DNA of 64,000 nucleotides, taken from assembly GCF_007595705.1 (NCBI RefSeq), contig NZ_NISY01000001.1, positions 558,001 through 622,000 on the forward strand, written 5' to 3'. The stretch comes from Streptomyces sp. SAJ15. GTDB lineage: Bacteria; Actinomycetota; Actinomycetes; Streptomycetales; Streptomycetaceae. Under the pieces are notes generated by a model, which saw nothing but the letters and a program-made list of their open reading frames with translations, was not told the DNA's origin and did no database searches. Positions 36,252 to 46,048 of the stretch are shown in pieces. Position 1 is the first letter of the stretch; each line of letters begins with the position of its first letter. Position numbers and translations under genes: made by a program.

Positions 36252-37232
36252 ATGACTGCAACGCCCTCCCGCCGGGTCCTGCTCGCCGCCCCCCGTGGCT
36301 ACTGCGCGGGCGTGGACCGCGCCGTGATCGCCGTCGAGAAGGCCCTGGAGCAGTACGGCGCGCCGATCTATGTGCGCCACGAGATCGTCCACAACAAGTA
36401 CGTGGTCAAGACCCTGGAGAAGAAGGGCGCCATCTTCGTCGACGAGACGGAGGAGGTACCCCCGGGCAATATCGTGATCTTCTCGGCGCACGGTGTGGCG
36501 CCGGTCGTGCACGACGAGGCCAAGCGCGGCAAGCTGGCGACGATCGACGCGACCTGCCCGCTGGTCACCAAGGTCCACAAGGAGGCCGTGCGCTTCGCGA
36601 AGGAGGACTTCGACATCCTCCTCATCGGTCACGAGGGCCACGAGGAGGTCATCGGCACCAGCGGCGAGGCGCCGGACCACATCCAGCTGGTCGACGGCCC
36701 CAAGGACGTGGAGAACGTCGAGGTCCGCGACGCCTCCCGGGTGGTGTGGCTCTCCCAGACCACCCTGTCCGTCGACGAGACGATGGAGACGGTCGACGCG
36801 CTCAAGGAGCGCTTCCCGCAGCTCGTCAGCCCGCCCAGCGACGACATCTGCTACGCCACGCAGAACCGCCAGACCGCGGTGAAGCAGATGGGCGCGGAGG
36901 CCGATCTGGTGATCGTCGTCGGCTCCAAGAACTCCTCCAACTCCGTCCGGCTGGTCGAGGTCGCCCTCGGCGCCGGCGCGCGCGACGCGCACCTGGTGGA
37001 CTTCGCCGAGGAGATCGACGAGGCGTGGCTGGAGGGCGTGCGGACGGTCGGCGTCACCTCGGGCGCCTCCGTGCCGGAGATCCTGGTCGAGGGCGTCCTG
37101 GAGTGGCTGGCCCAGCGCGGCTACGACGACGTGGAGACGGTCACGGCGGCGCAGGAGTCGATCACCTTCTCGCTGCCGAAGGAGCTGCGGCGCGACCTGC
37201 GCGCGGAGGCGGCGGCAGCGGTCGAGGAGTGA
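36252..37232 (+). CDS. ispH: 4-hydroxy-3-methylbut-2-enyl diphosphate reductase (IspH/LytB)
   Basis: 326 residues. Three conserved cysteines hold the [4Fe-4S] cluster: Cys18 ([11 protein letters not shown]), one near residue 102 ([11 protein letters not shown]) and one near 200 ([11 protein letters not shown]). [14 protein letters not shown] and SAHGVAP are further family blocks. It makes isopentenyl and dimethylallyl diphosphate in the last step of the MEP pathway, feeding the prenyltransferase at the window start. The ATG at 36252 follows a TACGAT -10 box by seven bases, so the mRNA is probably leaderless; the in-frame ATG at 36243 overlaps the box and is unlikely. Confidence 0.95.
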   Translation: MTATPSRRVLLAAPRGYCAGVDRAVIAVEKALEQYGAPIYVRHEIVHNKYVVKTLEKKGAIFVDETEEVPPGNIVIFSAHGVAPVVHDEAKRGKLATIDATCPLVTKVHKEAVRFAKEDFDILLIGHEGHEEVIGTSGEAPDHIQLVDGPKDVENVEVRDASRVVWLSQTTLSVDETMETVDALKERFPQLVSPPSDDICYATQNRQTAVKQMGAEADLVIVVGSKNSSNSVRLVEVALGAGARDAHLVDFAEEIDEAWLEGVRTVGVTSGASVPEILVEGVLEWLAQRGYDDVETVTAAQESITFSLPKELRRDLRAEAAAAVEE

Positions 37233-37259
37233 CGCCGGCGTTCGGGTGACGAGGGTGGT

Positions 37260-37277
37260 CGTCGTCGGATGACGACG
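37260..37277 (+). terminator. Small hairpin after ispH
   Basis: CGTCGTC-GGAT-GACGACG is a perfect 7-bp stem. It is flanked by two copies of GCGTTCGGGTGACG-like sequence (near 37238 and 37278). Weak as a terminator. Confidence 0.4.
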
Positions 37278-37361
37278 CGTTCGGGTGACGTGCGCCGTGC
37301 CGGGTGCCCGGCCAGGTGTCCCGATCCGACCGCCGAGGCGGTGAGCGGCCCCGAACGGCCC

Positions 37362-37367
37362 TAGCCT
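37362..37367 (+). promoter_or_regulatory. -10 box of ppgK (leaderless-type)
   Basis: TAGCCT ends seven bases before the ATG at 37375. Confidence 0.5.
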
Positions 37368-37374
37368 GAAGTTC

Positions 37375-38175
<801 letters not shown>

Positions 38176-38749
38176 CCCGGGCCACCTGCCGTACGAGGAC
38201 GATCAGCGCGGTGAGCACGGTGCCCGCGTAGAGCCAGCCGGCGTGCAGCGACAGCGAGGTGAACACGCCCACCGCCTGGCCGCCGAGCCCGTCACCGCCG
38301 TCGTTGATCGGCACCAGGCCGGCGGCGAAGGCGATGGGCATCCCGACCGGCGCGGTGACCAGGTCCAGCGGGCGCACCCACAGCCCGCAGCCGATGCAGG
38401 TCAGGACGTAGACGACCCCGTAGACGGCGGGCGAACCGGAGAACAGCAGCACGTCGAGGCCGCCGATGGTGACCATGGTCAGCACGGCGAGCAGCCCGGC
38501 CCCGAACCCGGTGAGCCGTGGCCGGGGCAGCCGCCGGAGCCGGATGGCGAGGGCCGCGGCGGGGGATGCCGCGGCCGCGGGGCGGGACGGCGGAGGGCGC
38601 CGGCCGGCCGGGCGTCGAGGCGCGCCGGTCCCGGCGGCCGCCGTACGTCCCCGTGCTCCCGGCCCAGGCCCCGGTCCGGCGCCGGTCCTGGGCCGCCCGG
38701 GCCGGGGGATGGGCCGCTGCGGGCGCCTCCTGTAGTCCTCCACTCGACC

Positions 38750-38755
38750 AACGTA
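38750..38755 (-). promoter_or_regulatory. -10 box of the DUF6542 gene (leaderless-type)
   Basis: On the minus strand TACGTT ends six bases before the GTG start at 38743. Confidence 0.5.
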
Positions 38756-38962
38756 GGCGGGGGGACGGGCGGAATCTGTCCCCAGACACGCGGTTTGAGC
38801 CACCTTGGGCTCAGGGTTTGACGCCGGACGGGAGGGTCGGCTAGAGCGCGGTCGTGGTGAGCGCGCCGGTACGGGGTGGGGTCGCGGGACGGCCCCGTAG
38901 ACTGGTGGACCGGCCTGCACGGGCCTTCATATCCGCTCTTATCCGCTACGGGAAGTCGCCAC

Positions 38963-40051
<1,089 letters not shown>

Positions 40052-40084
40052 TCGCGCGCATACCGCACGTGACCTAACTGGTCC

Positions 40085-40130
40085 GTGCAGGTCAGAAGGG
40101 GTCGGACTCTGTCGAGTCCGACCCTTTCGT
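40085..40130 (+). terminator. Terminator after ychF; copy 1 of a repeated hairpin
   Basis: An 11-bp stem GGGTCGGACTC (40099-40109, partner 40114-40124) is followed by TTTCG. It is preceded by GTGCAGGTC, which is shared with the hairpins at 40938 and 41656. Confidence 0.85.
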
Positions 40131-40133
40131 CGT

Positions 40134-40157
40134 CACCGTGCTGGATGGGTGCTGGAT
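40134..40157. repeat. Left 24-bp direct repeat beside the first TA operon
   Basis: Begins CACCGTGCTGGAT and contains the internal duplication GTGCTGGAT. The right copy is at 40811-40834 with 23 of 24 bases identical. Confidence 0.85.
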
Positions 40158-40181
40158 GTTCTGACGTGTTGTCAGCGGCTA

Positions 40182-40445
40182 TCAGGTGTCGTAGACGGTC
40201 GATCGGTGTCCTACGTGAACGACCCAGACCACCAGTTCCCCGTTGTCGATCGTGTAGACGACGCGGTAGTCGCCGACTCGCAGTCGTCGACGGTCTGGCT
40301 GGGACACGAGTGCGGTGGTGTTGAAGCCGAGTGGATCGCTTTCCAGCTCGGTCAGCTTGGCCAGGATGCGCAGCGCCATCTCGCGCGGGATCTTCCGAAG
40401 CTCGGCCTGCGCCTCGGGGCGGAAGACGGTTCGGTACTCACTCAC
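40182..40445 (-). CDS. RelE/ParE family toxin
   Basis: 87 residues. The fold is recognisable from YRTVFRPEAQAELRKIPREM, RILAKLTELESDPLGFNTTAL and RRRLRVGDYRVVYTIDNGELVVWVVHVGHR. Arg and His residues near the C-terminus are typical of RelE-like ribosome-dependent mRNA interferases, although ParE-like gyrase poisons share the fold. Its GTG start overlaps the antitoxin stop by 8 bases, the usual arrangement in type II modules. It probably inhibits translation when released from the antitoxin encoded just upstream. Confidence 0.88.
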   Translation of the reverse strand: MSEYRTVFRPEAQAELRKIPREMALRILAKLTELESDPLGFNTTALVSQPDRRRLRVGDYRVVYTIDNGELVVWVVHVGHRSTVYDT

Positions 40446-40707
40446 TGCGCGCCAGCGTCTCCCTCATGACGTCCTCGATCGAGATGCCAGGTGCGGGGTT
40501 GGCCATGCGCTCGTCGATGATCCGATTGATCTCGCGCTCTTCCCACTCCTGGTACTTGCGTAGTACCTCGATGGAGACGACGGCGGCGACCTCTTTGCCG
40601 CGGCGCGTGATCACCGTGGGTACGTCGTCGCGGTCGGCGCGCTCCACGACCTCCGCCAAATGTGCGCGCACGTCGCGGATGGACTCTATGGGCAGTGGTT
40701 GCGTCAT
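40438..40707 (-). CDS. Phd/YefM family antitoxin
   Basis: 89 residues. The N-terminal Phd fold (IESIRDVRAHLAEVVERADR, then VPTVITRRGKEVAAVVSIEVL) binds DNA as a dimer. The C-terminal tail (NRIIDERMANPAPGISIEDV) wraps the toxin. The ATG at 40707 lies seven bases after a TACGCT -10 box, so the mRNA is leaderless. The operator TGTGTACACA overlaps the -35 box and has the TGTACA core known for YefM. The open frame extends further upstream but lacks codon bias. Confidence 0.9.
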   Translation of the reverse strand: MTQPLPIESIRDVRAHLAEVVERADRDDVPTVITRRGKEVAAVVSIEVLRKYQEWEEREINRIIDERMANPAPGISIEDVMRETLARSE

Positions 40708-40714
40708 GCGCCCA

Positions 40715-40743
40715 AGCGTACCGAGTGTCCCATGTGTACACAA
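40715..40743 (-). promoter_or_regulatory. Promoter and YefM-type operator of the first TA operon
   Basis: Minus strand: TTGTGT (40743-40738), a 17-base spacer, then TACGCT (40720-40715). The perfect 10-bp palindrome TGTGTACACA (40733-40742) covers the -35 box. Confidence 0.75.
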
Positions 40744-40810
40744 CGCCTGTCGGGGGGAGGGCGGGCCCCTTCGCCGTGGCTGCGCGTGCTGGATGTACTG
40801 GGTGAACCTG

Positions 40811-40834
40811 CACCGTGCTGGATCGGTGCTGGAT
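40811..40834. repeat. Right 24-bp direct repeat beside the first TA operon
   Basis: One mismatch to 40134-40157. A degenerate third relative (CCGTGCTGACCTGGTGCTGA) lies at 40989-41008. Confidence 0.85.
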
Positions 40835-40937
40835 ATGGGCTTCGGAATCGACGCTTCCGCAGGTCGGAGCATTGCGTCTGACGTCCCGCTTCAATTGTGA
40901 CCTTCCGGTTACCTTGAGCTAGATTGATCTGTCAAAT

Positions 40938-40982
40938 GTGCAGGTCGAACGGGGCTCGCCTCTAGGGAGGCGAGCCCCGTTC
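40938..40982. terminator. Hairpin, copy 2 of the GTGCAGGTC-terminator family
   Basis: The GTGCAGGTC prefix at 40938-40946 is followed by a perfect 15-bp stem GAACGGGGCTCGCCT (40947-40961, partner 40968-40982). No complete gene lies immediately upstream on the plus strand. Confidence 0.8.
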
Positions 40983-41077
40983 TCCTTTCCGTGCTGACCT
41001 GGTGCTGACTTTTCGGCCTGCCCGGCGTCTGCTCGGTGGTACGTTATGTGGTACCAGTCATGGAGGGAGTTCAGTCG

Positions 41078-41359
41078 ATGTCGATCACTGCCAGCGAGGC
41101 GCGCAAGGCTCTCTTCCCGTTGATCAAGAAGGTCAACGACGATCACGAGGCCATCGAGATCGTCTCCAAGCACGGGAACGCCGTACTCGTCTCGGCTGAG
41201 GACTACGCCGCCCTGCGTGAAGGCTCCTACCTGTTGCGCTCGCCGGCGAACGCCCGCCGACTGCTCAAGGCGTACGAGAACGCGCTTGGTGGTATGGGGC
41301 TCTCCGAGCGAGAACTCATCGACCCTGATGCGTCGCGTGCCGAGAAGGGTGACGCGTGA
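41078..41359 (+). CDS. yefM: YefM-like antitoxin
   Basis: 93 residues. [20 protein letters not shown] followed by [22 protein letters not shown] and [20 protein letters not shown] is the YefM signature. ATG at 41078 with GGAGGGAG eight bases upstream. It neutralises the YoeB-like toxin encoded by the overlapping next gene and should repress the operon. GGTAC elements in the promoter (41037-41041 and 41050-41054) are possible operator halves. Confidence 0.92.
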   Translation: MSITASEARKALFPLIKKVNDDHEAIEIVSKHGNAVLVSAEDYAALREGSYLLRSPANARRLLKAYENALGGMGLSERELIDPDASRAEKGDA

Positions 41360-41610
41360 GGCTCGTCTTCGAAGAAGGCGGCTGGGAGGACTACACGTCC
41401 TGGCTCAAAAACGACCGCAAGATGCTCGCCCGGATCAACAAGCTCATCGAGGACGTCCTGCGTGACCCGTTCACCGGAATCGGCAAGCCCGAGCCGCTGA
41501 AGTACCACCTGCCAGGCGCCTGGTCGCGGCGGATCGACGACGAGCACCGCCTCGTCTACGTGGTCACGGATCGGGAGATCATTATCCTGGCCGCCCGCTA
41601 CCACTACTGA
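41356..41610 (+). CDS. yoeB: YoeB-like toxin (mRNA interferase)
   Basis: 84 residues. Family blocks are [40 protein letters not shown] and [19 protein letters not shown], ending ILAARYHY. The conserved Glu (PEPLK), Arg ([10 protein letters not shown]) and C-terminal His-Tyr are the catalytic and substrate residues of YoeB, which cleaves mRNA in the ribosomal A site. GTG start overlaps the yefM stop by 4 bases. The family is usually 84-85 residues, so the gene is intact. Confidence 0.94.
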   Translation: MRLVFEEGGWEDYTSWLKNDRKMLARINKLIEDVLRDPFTGIGKPEPLKYHLPGAWSRRIDDEHRLVYVVTDREIIILAARYHY

Positions 41611-41655
41611 TCGCCGGGGGGTCGCGATCGTGCTGGTTCGCCACGGCATTGAAGC

Positions 41656-41699
41656 GTGCAGGTCGAACGGGTCGGACTCTGGCGAGTCCGACCCGTTCG
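41656..41699. terminator. Terminator after yefM-yoeB; copy 3 of the hairpin family
   Basis: GTGCAGGTC prefix, then a perfect 16-bp stem CGAACGGGTCGGACTC (41664-41679, partner 41684-41699) with a TGGC loop. The stem contains the same GGGTCGGACTC core as copy 1. Confidence 0.9.
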
Positions 41700-41708
41700 G
41701 CGTTCTGG

Positions 41709-42290
41709 TCATGTGCGGCGAGGCAGGCTGAGCTTGTCCAGGTCGAGGCTGACCTGGAAGGGCACCGGGCGCTGGAGCGAGCCTCGGAAGATGCCGGCGG
41801 GCGCGTAGGCGCGGGTTGGCTCGTCCAGTTCGTAGATGTGGACGACGGGTGCACCGTCCTCGTCCTCGATGCACCAGTAGTGGGGGATGCCGGCCTCCGC
41901 GTACTTGCGGAGCTTGACCGTGCGGTCCCTGTGGGCCGACTCGGGGGAGACGACCTCGACGACGAGTCGTACTTCGTCCGGTGCGAACCAGGTGCGGTCG
42001 CCATCGAAGTCGGCCGTCGTCACCAGCAGATCCGGCTCAGGCCGGTTGCGCTCATCGAGCTTGACGGTCATCTCTCGGCCGACTCTGACGTCGGCAGGCG
42101 CCTGCTCCATGAGGGCGACGGTGAGCATGGTGACGAGGTGGCCGTGCCACCACCTCTGCGGCGACATCCTGAAGACGAGAGCTCCGTCGATCAGCTCGGT
42201 GTGGCGAGGCGCCTCGGGGAGGCGGTCGAGATCCTCCGCGAACCAGCCTTCCGCGCGCGGCGGGCGCATCCAGTCGGGCAGTGCGGTCAT
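41709..42290 (-). CDS. Uma2 family (DUF820) putative restriction-type endonuclease
   Basis: 193 residues. PRHTELIDGALVFRMSPQRW, RPEPDLLVTTADF and EVRLVVEVVSPESAHRDRTVK give the PD-(D/E)xK-like core: Glu in the first block, Asp in EPDLLV, and E-V-V. RKYAEAGIPHYWCIEDEDG is the second signature. Uma2 proteins are abundant in Streptomyces; the natural target is unknown. The ATG at 42290 lies seven bases after a TAGGGT -10 box. It converges with yoeB across a shared terminator. Confidence 0.88.
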   Translation of the reverse strand: MTALPDWMRPPRAEGWFAEDLDRLPEAPRHTELIDGALVFRMSPQRWWHGHLVTMLTVALMEQAPADVRVGREMTVKLDERNRPEPDLLVTTADFDGDRTWFAPDEVRLVVEVVSPESAHRDRTVKLRKYAEAGIPHYWCIEDEDGAPVVHIYELDEPTRAYAPAGIFRGSLQRPVPFQVSLDLDKLSLPRRT

Positions 42291-42297
42291 GGGACAA

Positions 42298-42303
42298 ACC
42301 CTA
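42298..42303 (-). promoter_or_regulatory. -10 box of the Uma2-family gene (leaderless-type)
   Basis: On the minus strand TAGGGT ends seven bases before the ATG at 42290. Confidence 0.5.
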
Positions 42304-42382
42304 GCGATTGCACGGGCACGGAGGCGTGTTGTCCTGCCGTTCCATCGGCGCATGTCCGGCTGCTCTGCGGGATCTCCAGCGC

Positions 42383-42472
42383 CGGAACACCCCCGCCTGC
42401 GCGGGGACCACGCGGTGCTCCCGGGGCGGGAACCGCCGTCGCGCGGACCACCCCCGCCTGCGCGGGGACCAC
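42383..42472 (-). CRISPR. Orphan type I-E-like mini-CRISPR: two repeats, one spacer
   Basis: Two 29-bp repeats (42383-42411 and 42444-42472) flank one 32-bp spacer (42412-42443). This is the exact 61-bp period of type I-E arrays. The repeat core ACCCCCGCCTGCGCGGGGAC is palindromic, like repeats known from Streptomyces. The copies differ by one base (A at 42387, C at 42448). Read on the minus strand, the degenerate copy is at the trailer end and a less GC-rich leader-like stretch (42473-42540) precedes the array. No cas genes are in the window. Confidence 0.8.
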
Positions 42473-42669
42473 TCTTTCTGACCTGCGGAGCTAGAGTGAC
42501 TTTGCCACTCCTTGACTCTTCCTCGCAGGTGTCACCGCTACATGGTGACAGAGGTCGTCCCAGCAAACTGCGACGAGTGGGGAGGCCGCGGGCCTCGTGA
42601 CGGGCTGACCCCGGCGCCCACCTCACAGGAGGGTGGGGGCGCGCAGGGGGTCGGCGGGTGGGCGGCGGG

Positions 42670-43320
42670 CTATGCCTTCGGGGGTACACCCGGCGCGCCC
42701 AGGGCCAAAGCGCGGGCGATCGCCGCTGAGACCAAGGCGGCGTGGTCCGGTGGCGGTGGGTGGTCCAGGCCGTGGCCAGGTGGAGGAAGTCGGGCAGGTC
42801 GCGTTCCGCGTCGGGGCAGGTGACGCAGTTCGGGGGCGGGCAGCTCGATCACGGGGTTGTCGTCCTGTTCGGTGTCGACGGTCAACCGGGCGACGTCGCC
42901 GAGACGTTCGGCCATGGGGGAGGGGGCGTGGCCGAAGGAAGCCAGGCCGGCGCCGTCGACGACCGCGAGCCAGTCGCCTCGCTCCTCCGGCCCGTTGCAG
43001 CGGCCCGGCAGCGGGGTGGCGCCGGTGGTGGTGTCGGTGACGCGGAGGCCGCCGCCGGCGAAGAGGGGGTCCATGGTGAGCAGCCCGTGCAGGAAGCTCT
43101 CCAGCGGGTCGGCGGGTCGGCGGGTCGGCGGGTCGGCGGGGCGTGCCGGGCGGCCGTCGGTCGCGGGGTCGGTGTCGTTGCGGGCGGCGATGCCCATCAC
43201 CACCGTGCCGACCTCGGTGGGGCCGAGCGCGCCGTGGAGCGGCAGGCTCGGGGGCGGAGACCGGCCAGAGGGCGAAACCGTCCAGGGGTAGACCTCCAGG
43301 ACGGGCCGCAGGGTGATCAT
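42670..43320 (-). CDS. Hypothetical protein with 8-bp tandem repeat and scrambled C-terminal stretch
   Basis: 216 residues, no recognised domain. Conserved-looking blocks are RPVLEVYPWTV, LHGALGPTEVGTVVMGIAAR, SFLHGLLTMDPLFAGGGLRV and RLGDVARLTVDTEQDDNPVIEL. Codon bias is good except between about 42748 and 42840, where frame 1 turns A/T-rich at third positions. The frame one base on then gives LPPPNCVTCPDAERDLPDFL and HLATAWTTH, which reads like real protein before bias returns to the first frame. Four copies of an 8-bp unit (GCGGGTCG) lie at 43104-43137. The frame stays open throughout. ATG at 43320. Confidence 0.6.
   Translation of the reverse strand: MITLRPVLEVYPWTVSPSGRSPPPSLPLHGALGPTEVGTVVMGIAARNDTDPATDGRPARPADPPTRRPADPLESFLHGLLTMDPLFAGGGLRVTDTTTGATPLPGRCNGPEERGDWLAVVDGAGLASFGHAPSPMAERLGDVARLTVDTEQDDNPVIELPAPELRHLPRRGTRPARLPPPGHGLDHPPPPDHAALVSAAIARALALGAPGVPPKA
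43104..43137. repeat. 8-bp tandem repeat inside the hypothetical gene
   Basis: GCGGGTCG is repeated four times with period 8 (T at 43109, 43117, 43125 and 43133). A unit gain or loss would shift the reading frame. Confidence 0.85.
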
Positions 43321-43431
43321 CCCGGAGTCCGCGGCACCTTCGCCGCGCGCGCACGCCGTTACGGAGGGTGGGTGCGGCGAGAGTCCATGACGGCGACCCG
43401 CCGCGCCGATCACCCCACCGTGGCACATCCT

Positions 43432-43460
43432 GGTACGTAGGACGCGTATGCGTCCGTACC
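43432..43460 (+). promoter_or_regulatory. Inverted repeat upstream of PP2C phosphatase gene
   Basis: GGTAC (43432-43436) and GGACGC (43440-43445) pair with GCGTCC (43450-43455) and GTACC (43456-43460) around GTAT, with a short bulge. It lies 14 bases before the start and includes TACGTA, a possible -10. Confidence 0.5.
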
Positions 43461-43473
43461 GGGAGGGCGCGAG

Positions 43474-45972
43474 ATGGGTGTGGAAGGCCCGGGTGTCGGC
43501 GGCCGCGCGGAGGTGGGGGAGGTGCTGGCGGCCCATCTGGTGGACGCCGTGCGGGCGGCGGGCGGATACGGGGGCGGGGTCTATCTGCGTTCGCCGGATC
43601 GCAGGTCGCTGGTGCTGACGGTGGTGGCGGGGGTGCCGCGGTCGCTGATGAAGGCGTGGTGGCGGGTGCCGGTGAGCGGGGCGCTGCCCATGTCGGCCGC
43701 CTACCGGACGGGGGAACCGGTGCACCTGGCCGACGAGGGGGAGACCATGCGCCGGTTCCCGCAGATGTCGGTGGGGCTGCCCTACCCCTTCGCCTCCGAG
43801 TACCAGCCGGTACGGGCGAACGGCGAGGTCGTGGGCGTGTTCTTCGTGAAGTGGTCCACCGCGCGGGCGGCCCGCCTGCGGGCGGCGCCCGATGCCGACC
43901 GGATGCGGCTAGGGGCGGCCGCCGAGGAGGTGGGGGCCGCGCTCGGCGGGGTGCCCGCGGACCGGCCGCTGGAGTACGACGGAGATCCGGTGGGGGTGCG
44001 GCTGCCCGCCGAGGTGCTGGCCGTGGAGATGGGGATGTTCGACTGGGACCTGGACTCGGGGGCCTTCACCGCCGACGAGGACGGGTGGGCGGTCCTCGGC
44101 ATCGACCCGGCCGACTCCGACGGCACGATCGACCACCTCAAGGGCCGCGTCTGCTCCGACGACCTGCCCGAGCTGCGGGCCGCCGAGCGCGACGCCCGGG
44201 AGGGGCGGTGGATCAGGGGCCGCAGGTTTCGGGTGTGCGAGGCGCGGGAGGGCGAGCGGCGGTACCGGCCCGTCGAGCTGTGGGGGCGGGGCGTACGGGG
44301 AGTGGACGACGCCGGGCGGCCCAGCCACCGCGTCCTGGCCCTGGTCGTCGACGCCGTCTCCGGCCCCATCGCCGCGGAGGCCGCCGAGCGGCTGCCGGAC
44401 GGGGTCTTCTCCCTCGACCAGGACGGCCGCACCGTCTACGCCAACCACCGCTGCGAACAGCTGCTGCGCTGCCCGCGCGAGGAGCTGCTCGGCCGGTACC
44501 CGTGGCGCGTGCTGACCTGGCTCTCCGACCCCGCCTACGAGGACCGCTACCGCGCCGCCATGCTCTCCCAGGAGCCCACCTCCTTCCTGGTCCGCCACCC
44601 CGCCGGCGAATGGCTCGGCTTCATCCTCTACCCCGACGTACACGGCCTGACCGGCCGCGTCTTCCCCAGCGACCCCCCGCCCGCCCACGAGGGCCACACC
44701 CCCGCCACGGCCCACGAGCCGTCCTCCCCCGTCGACGCCGCCACGGCCCAGCTCACCCCGACCCGCCCCGGCGCCCTGTACCACGTCGTGCAGATGGCCA
44801 GCGTGCTCACCGAGGCCGTCACCGTGCGGGAGGTCTGCCGGGCAGTCGCCGACCAACTGCTGCCCGCGTTCGGCGGCCAGGAGGTGGCGCTGTACCTGGT
44901 ACGCGACCGGCGCATGCACCTGGCCTGGGAGTCCGGCTACCCGGAGGGCTTCCTCGACCCCTTCGAAGGCGTCTCCCTCGACGCCCACCTTCCCGGCGTG
45001 GAGGCCCTCACCTTCGGTGCGCCGATCTTCTTCGAGTCGCGCCAGCTGCTCTCCGGCGCCTACCCCGGCATCGCCCTGGACCGGATGCAATCCTGGGCCT
45101 TCCTGCCGCTGATCGCCTCCGGTCACCCCGTCGGCTCCTGCATCCTCGGCTACGTCGCCCCGCACACCTTCACCCCCGACGAGCGCGCCGCCCTGACGGC
45201 GCTGGGCGGACTGGTCGCCCAGGCCCTGGAGCGGGCCCGGCTCTACGACGCGGAGTTCACCCTCGCCCGCGGTCTCCAGGACGCCCTGCTGCCGCACCGG
45301 CTGCCGCCGATCGCCGGGCTGCGCACCGCCGGCCGCTACCTGCCGGGCACCCAGGGCATGGAGATCGGCGGCGACTGGTACGACGTGATCGAGACCGGTT
45401 CCGGCGTCGCGCTGGTCATCGGCGACGTCGAGGGCCACAGCGTCGCCGCCGCGGCCGTCATGGGCCAGCTCCGCAGCGCCGTCAACGCCCTGGCCACCAG
45501 CGCGATCGGCCCGCGGGAGGTGGTCGGCCGCACCAACCGACTGCTCGCCGACCTCGACGCCGGCGTCTGCGCCACCTGCTGCTACATCGAACTCGACCCG
45601 AGCACCGGCCACGGCCACGCGGTCCGCGCCGGCCACCCGCCCCCCGTGCTGCGCCACCCCGACGGCCGCACCGACGTCCTCGACCTGCCCGGCGGCGTCA
45701 TGCTCGGCGTCCAGGCCGAGGCCGGCTACCCCGTCACCCCGCTGGAACTGCCCCGCGGTGGGGTCCTCGCCCTCTACACCGACGGCCTGGTCGAGCAGCC
45801 GGGCCAGGACATCGAAACCGGTATCCAGGCCCTGTCCGACGCCCTCGCCCGCGGCTCGCCCGACACCCTGGAGACCACGGCCGACACCGTCGTCCAGGAG
45901 GCCCGTCGCGCCGAGGACCGCCCCGACGACGTGGCGCTGCTGCTCACCGCGTACACCGGCGCCCGCTCCTGA
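43474..45972 (+). CDS. SpoIIE-type PP2C phosphatase with GAF and PAS sensor domains
   Basis: 832 residues. A GAF-like domain (about 15-155) is followed by one or two PAS-like domains (MFDWDLDSGAFTADEDGWAV near 187, then GVFSLDQDGRTVYANHRCEQ near 310). A second GAF (about 445-590) precedes the PP2C core with RYLPGTQGMEIGGDWYDVIE, VIGDVEGHSVAAAAV, AVRAGHPPPVL and LALYTDGLVEQPG. Unlike the other two SpoIIE proteins in the window it has no C-terminal HATPase. It probably dephosphorylates an anti-anti-sigma factor when the sensors bind ligand. ATG at 43474 with GGGAGGGCGCGAG upstream. Confidence 0.88.
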   Translation: MGVEGPGVGGRAEVGEVLAAHLVDAVRAAGGYGGGVYLRSPDRRSLVLTVVAGVPRSLMKAWWRVPVSGALPMSAAYRTGEPVHLADEGETMRRFPQMSVGLPYPFASEYQPVRANGEVVGVFFVKWSTARAARLRAAPDADRMRLGAAAEEVGAALGGVPADRPLEYDGDPVGVRLPAEVLAVEMGMFDWDLDSGAFTADEDGWAVLGIDPADSDGTIDHLKGRVCSDDLPELRAAERDAREGRWIRGRRFRVCEAREGERRYRPVELWGRGVRGVDDAGRPSHRVLALVVDAVSGPIAAEAAERLPDGVFSLDQDGRTVYANHRCEQLLRCPREELLGRYPWRVLTWLSDPAYEDRYRAAMLSQEPTSFLVRHPAGEWLGFILYPDVHGLTGRVFPSDPPPAHEGHTPATAHEPSSPVDAATAQLTPTRPGALYHVVQMASVLTEAVTVREVCRAVADQLLPAFGGQEVALYLVRDRRMHLAWESGYPEGFLDPFEGVSLDAHLPGVEALTFGAPIFFESRQLLSGAYPGIALDRMQSWAFLPLIASGHPVGSCILGYVAPHTFTPDERAALTALGGLVAQALERARLYDAEFTLARGLQDALLPHRLPPIAGLRTAGRYLPGTQGMEIGGDWYDVIETGSGVALVIGDVEGHSVAAAAVMGQLRSAVNALATSAIGPREVVGRTNRLLADLDAGVCATCCYIELDPSTGHGHAVRAGHPPPVLRHPDGRTDVLDLPGGVMLGVQAEAGYPVTPLELPRGGVLALYTDGLVEQPGQDIETGIQALSDALARGSPDTLETTADTVVQEARRAEDRPDDVALLLTAYTGARS

Positions 45973-46048
45973 CCGCACCCCCGCGACCGGGGGTCCACGG
46001 CGGCGCGACACGGCCGTCGTCGGCGCCGCTCCGGCCGTGCCCACCGCT

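Noticed and set aside
42322..42382. Third CRISPR repeat one period to the left of the mini-array
   Set aside because: The expected position shows no match to the 29-bp repeat.
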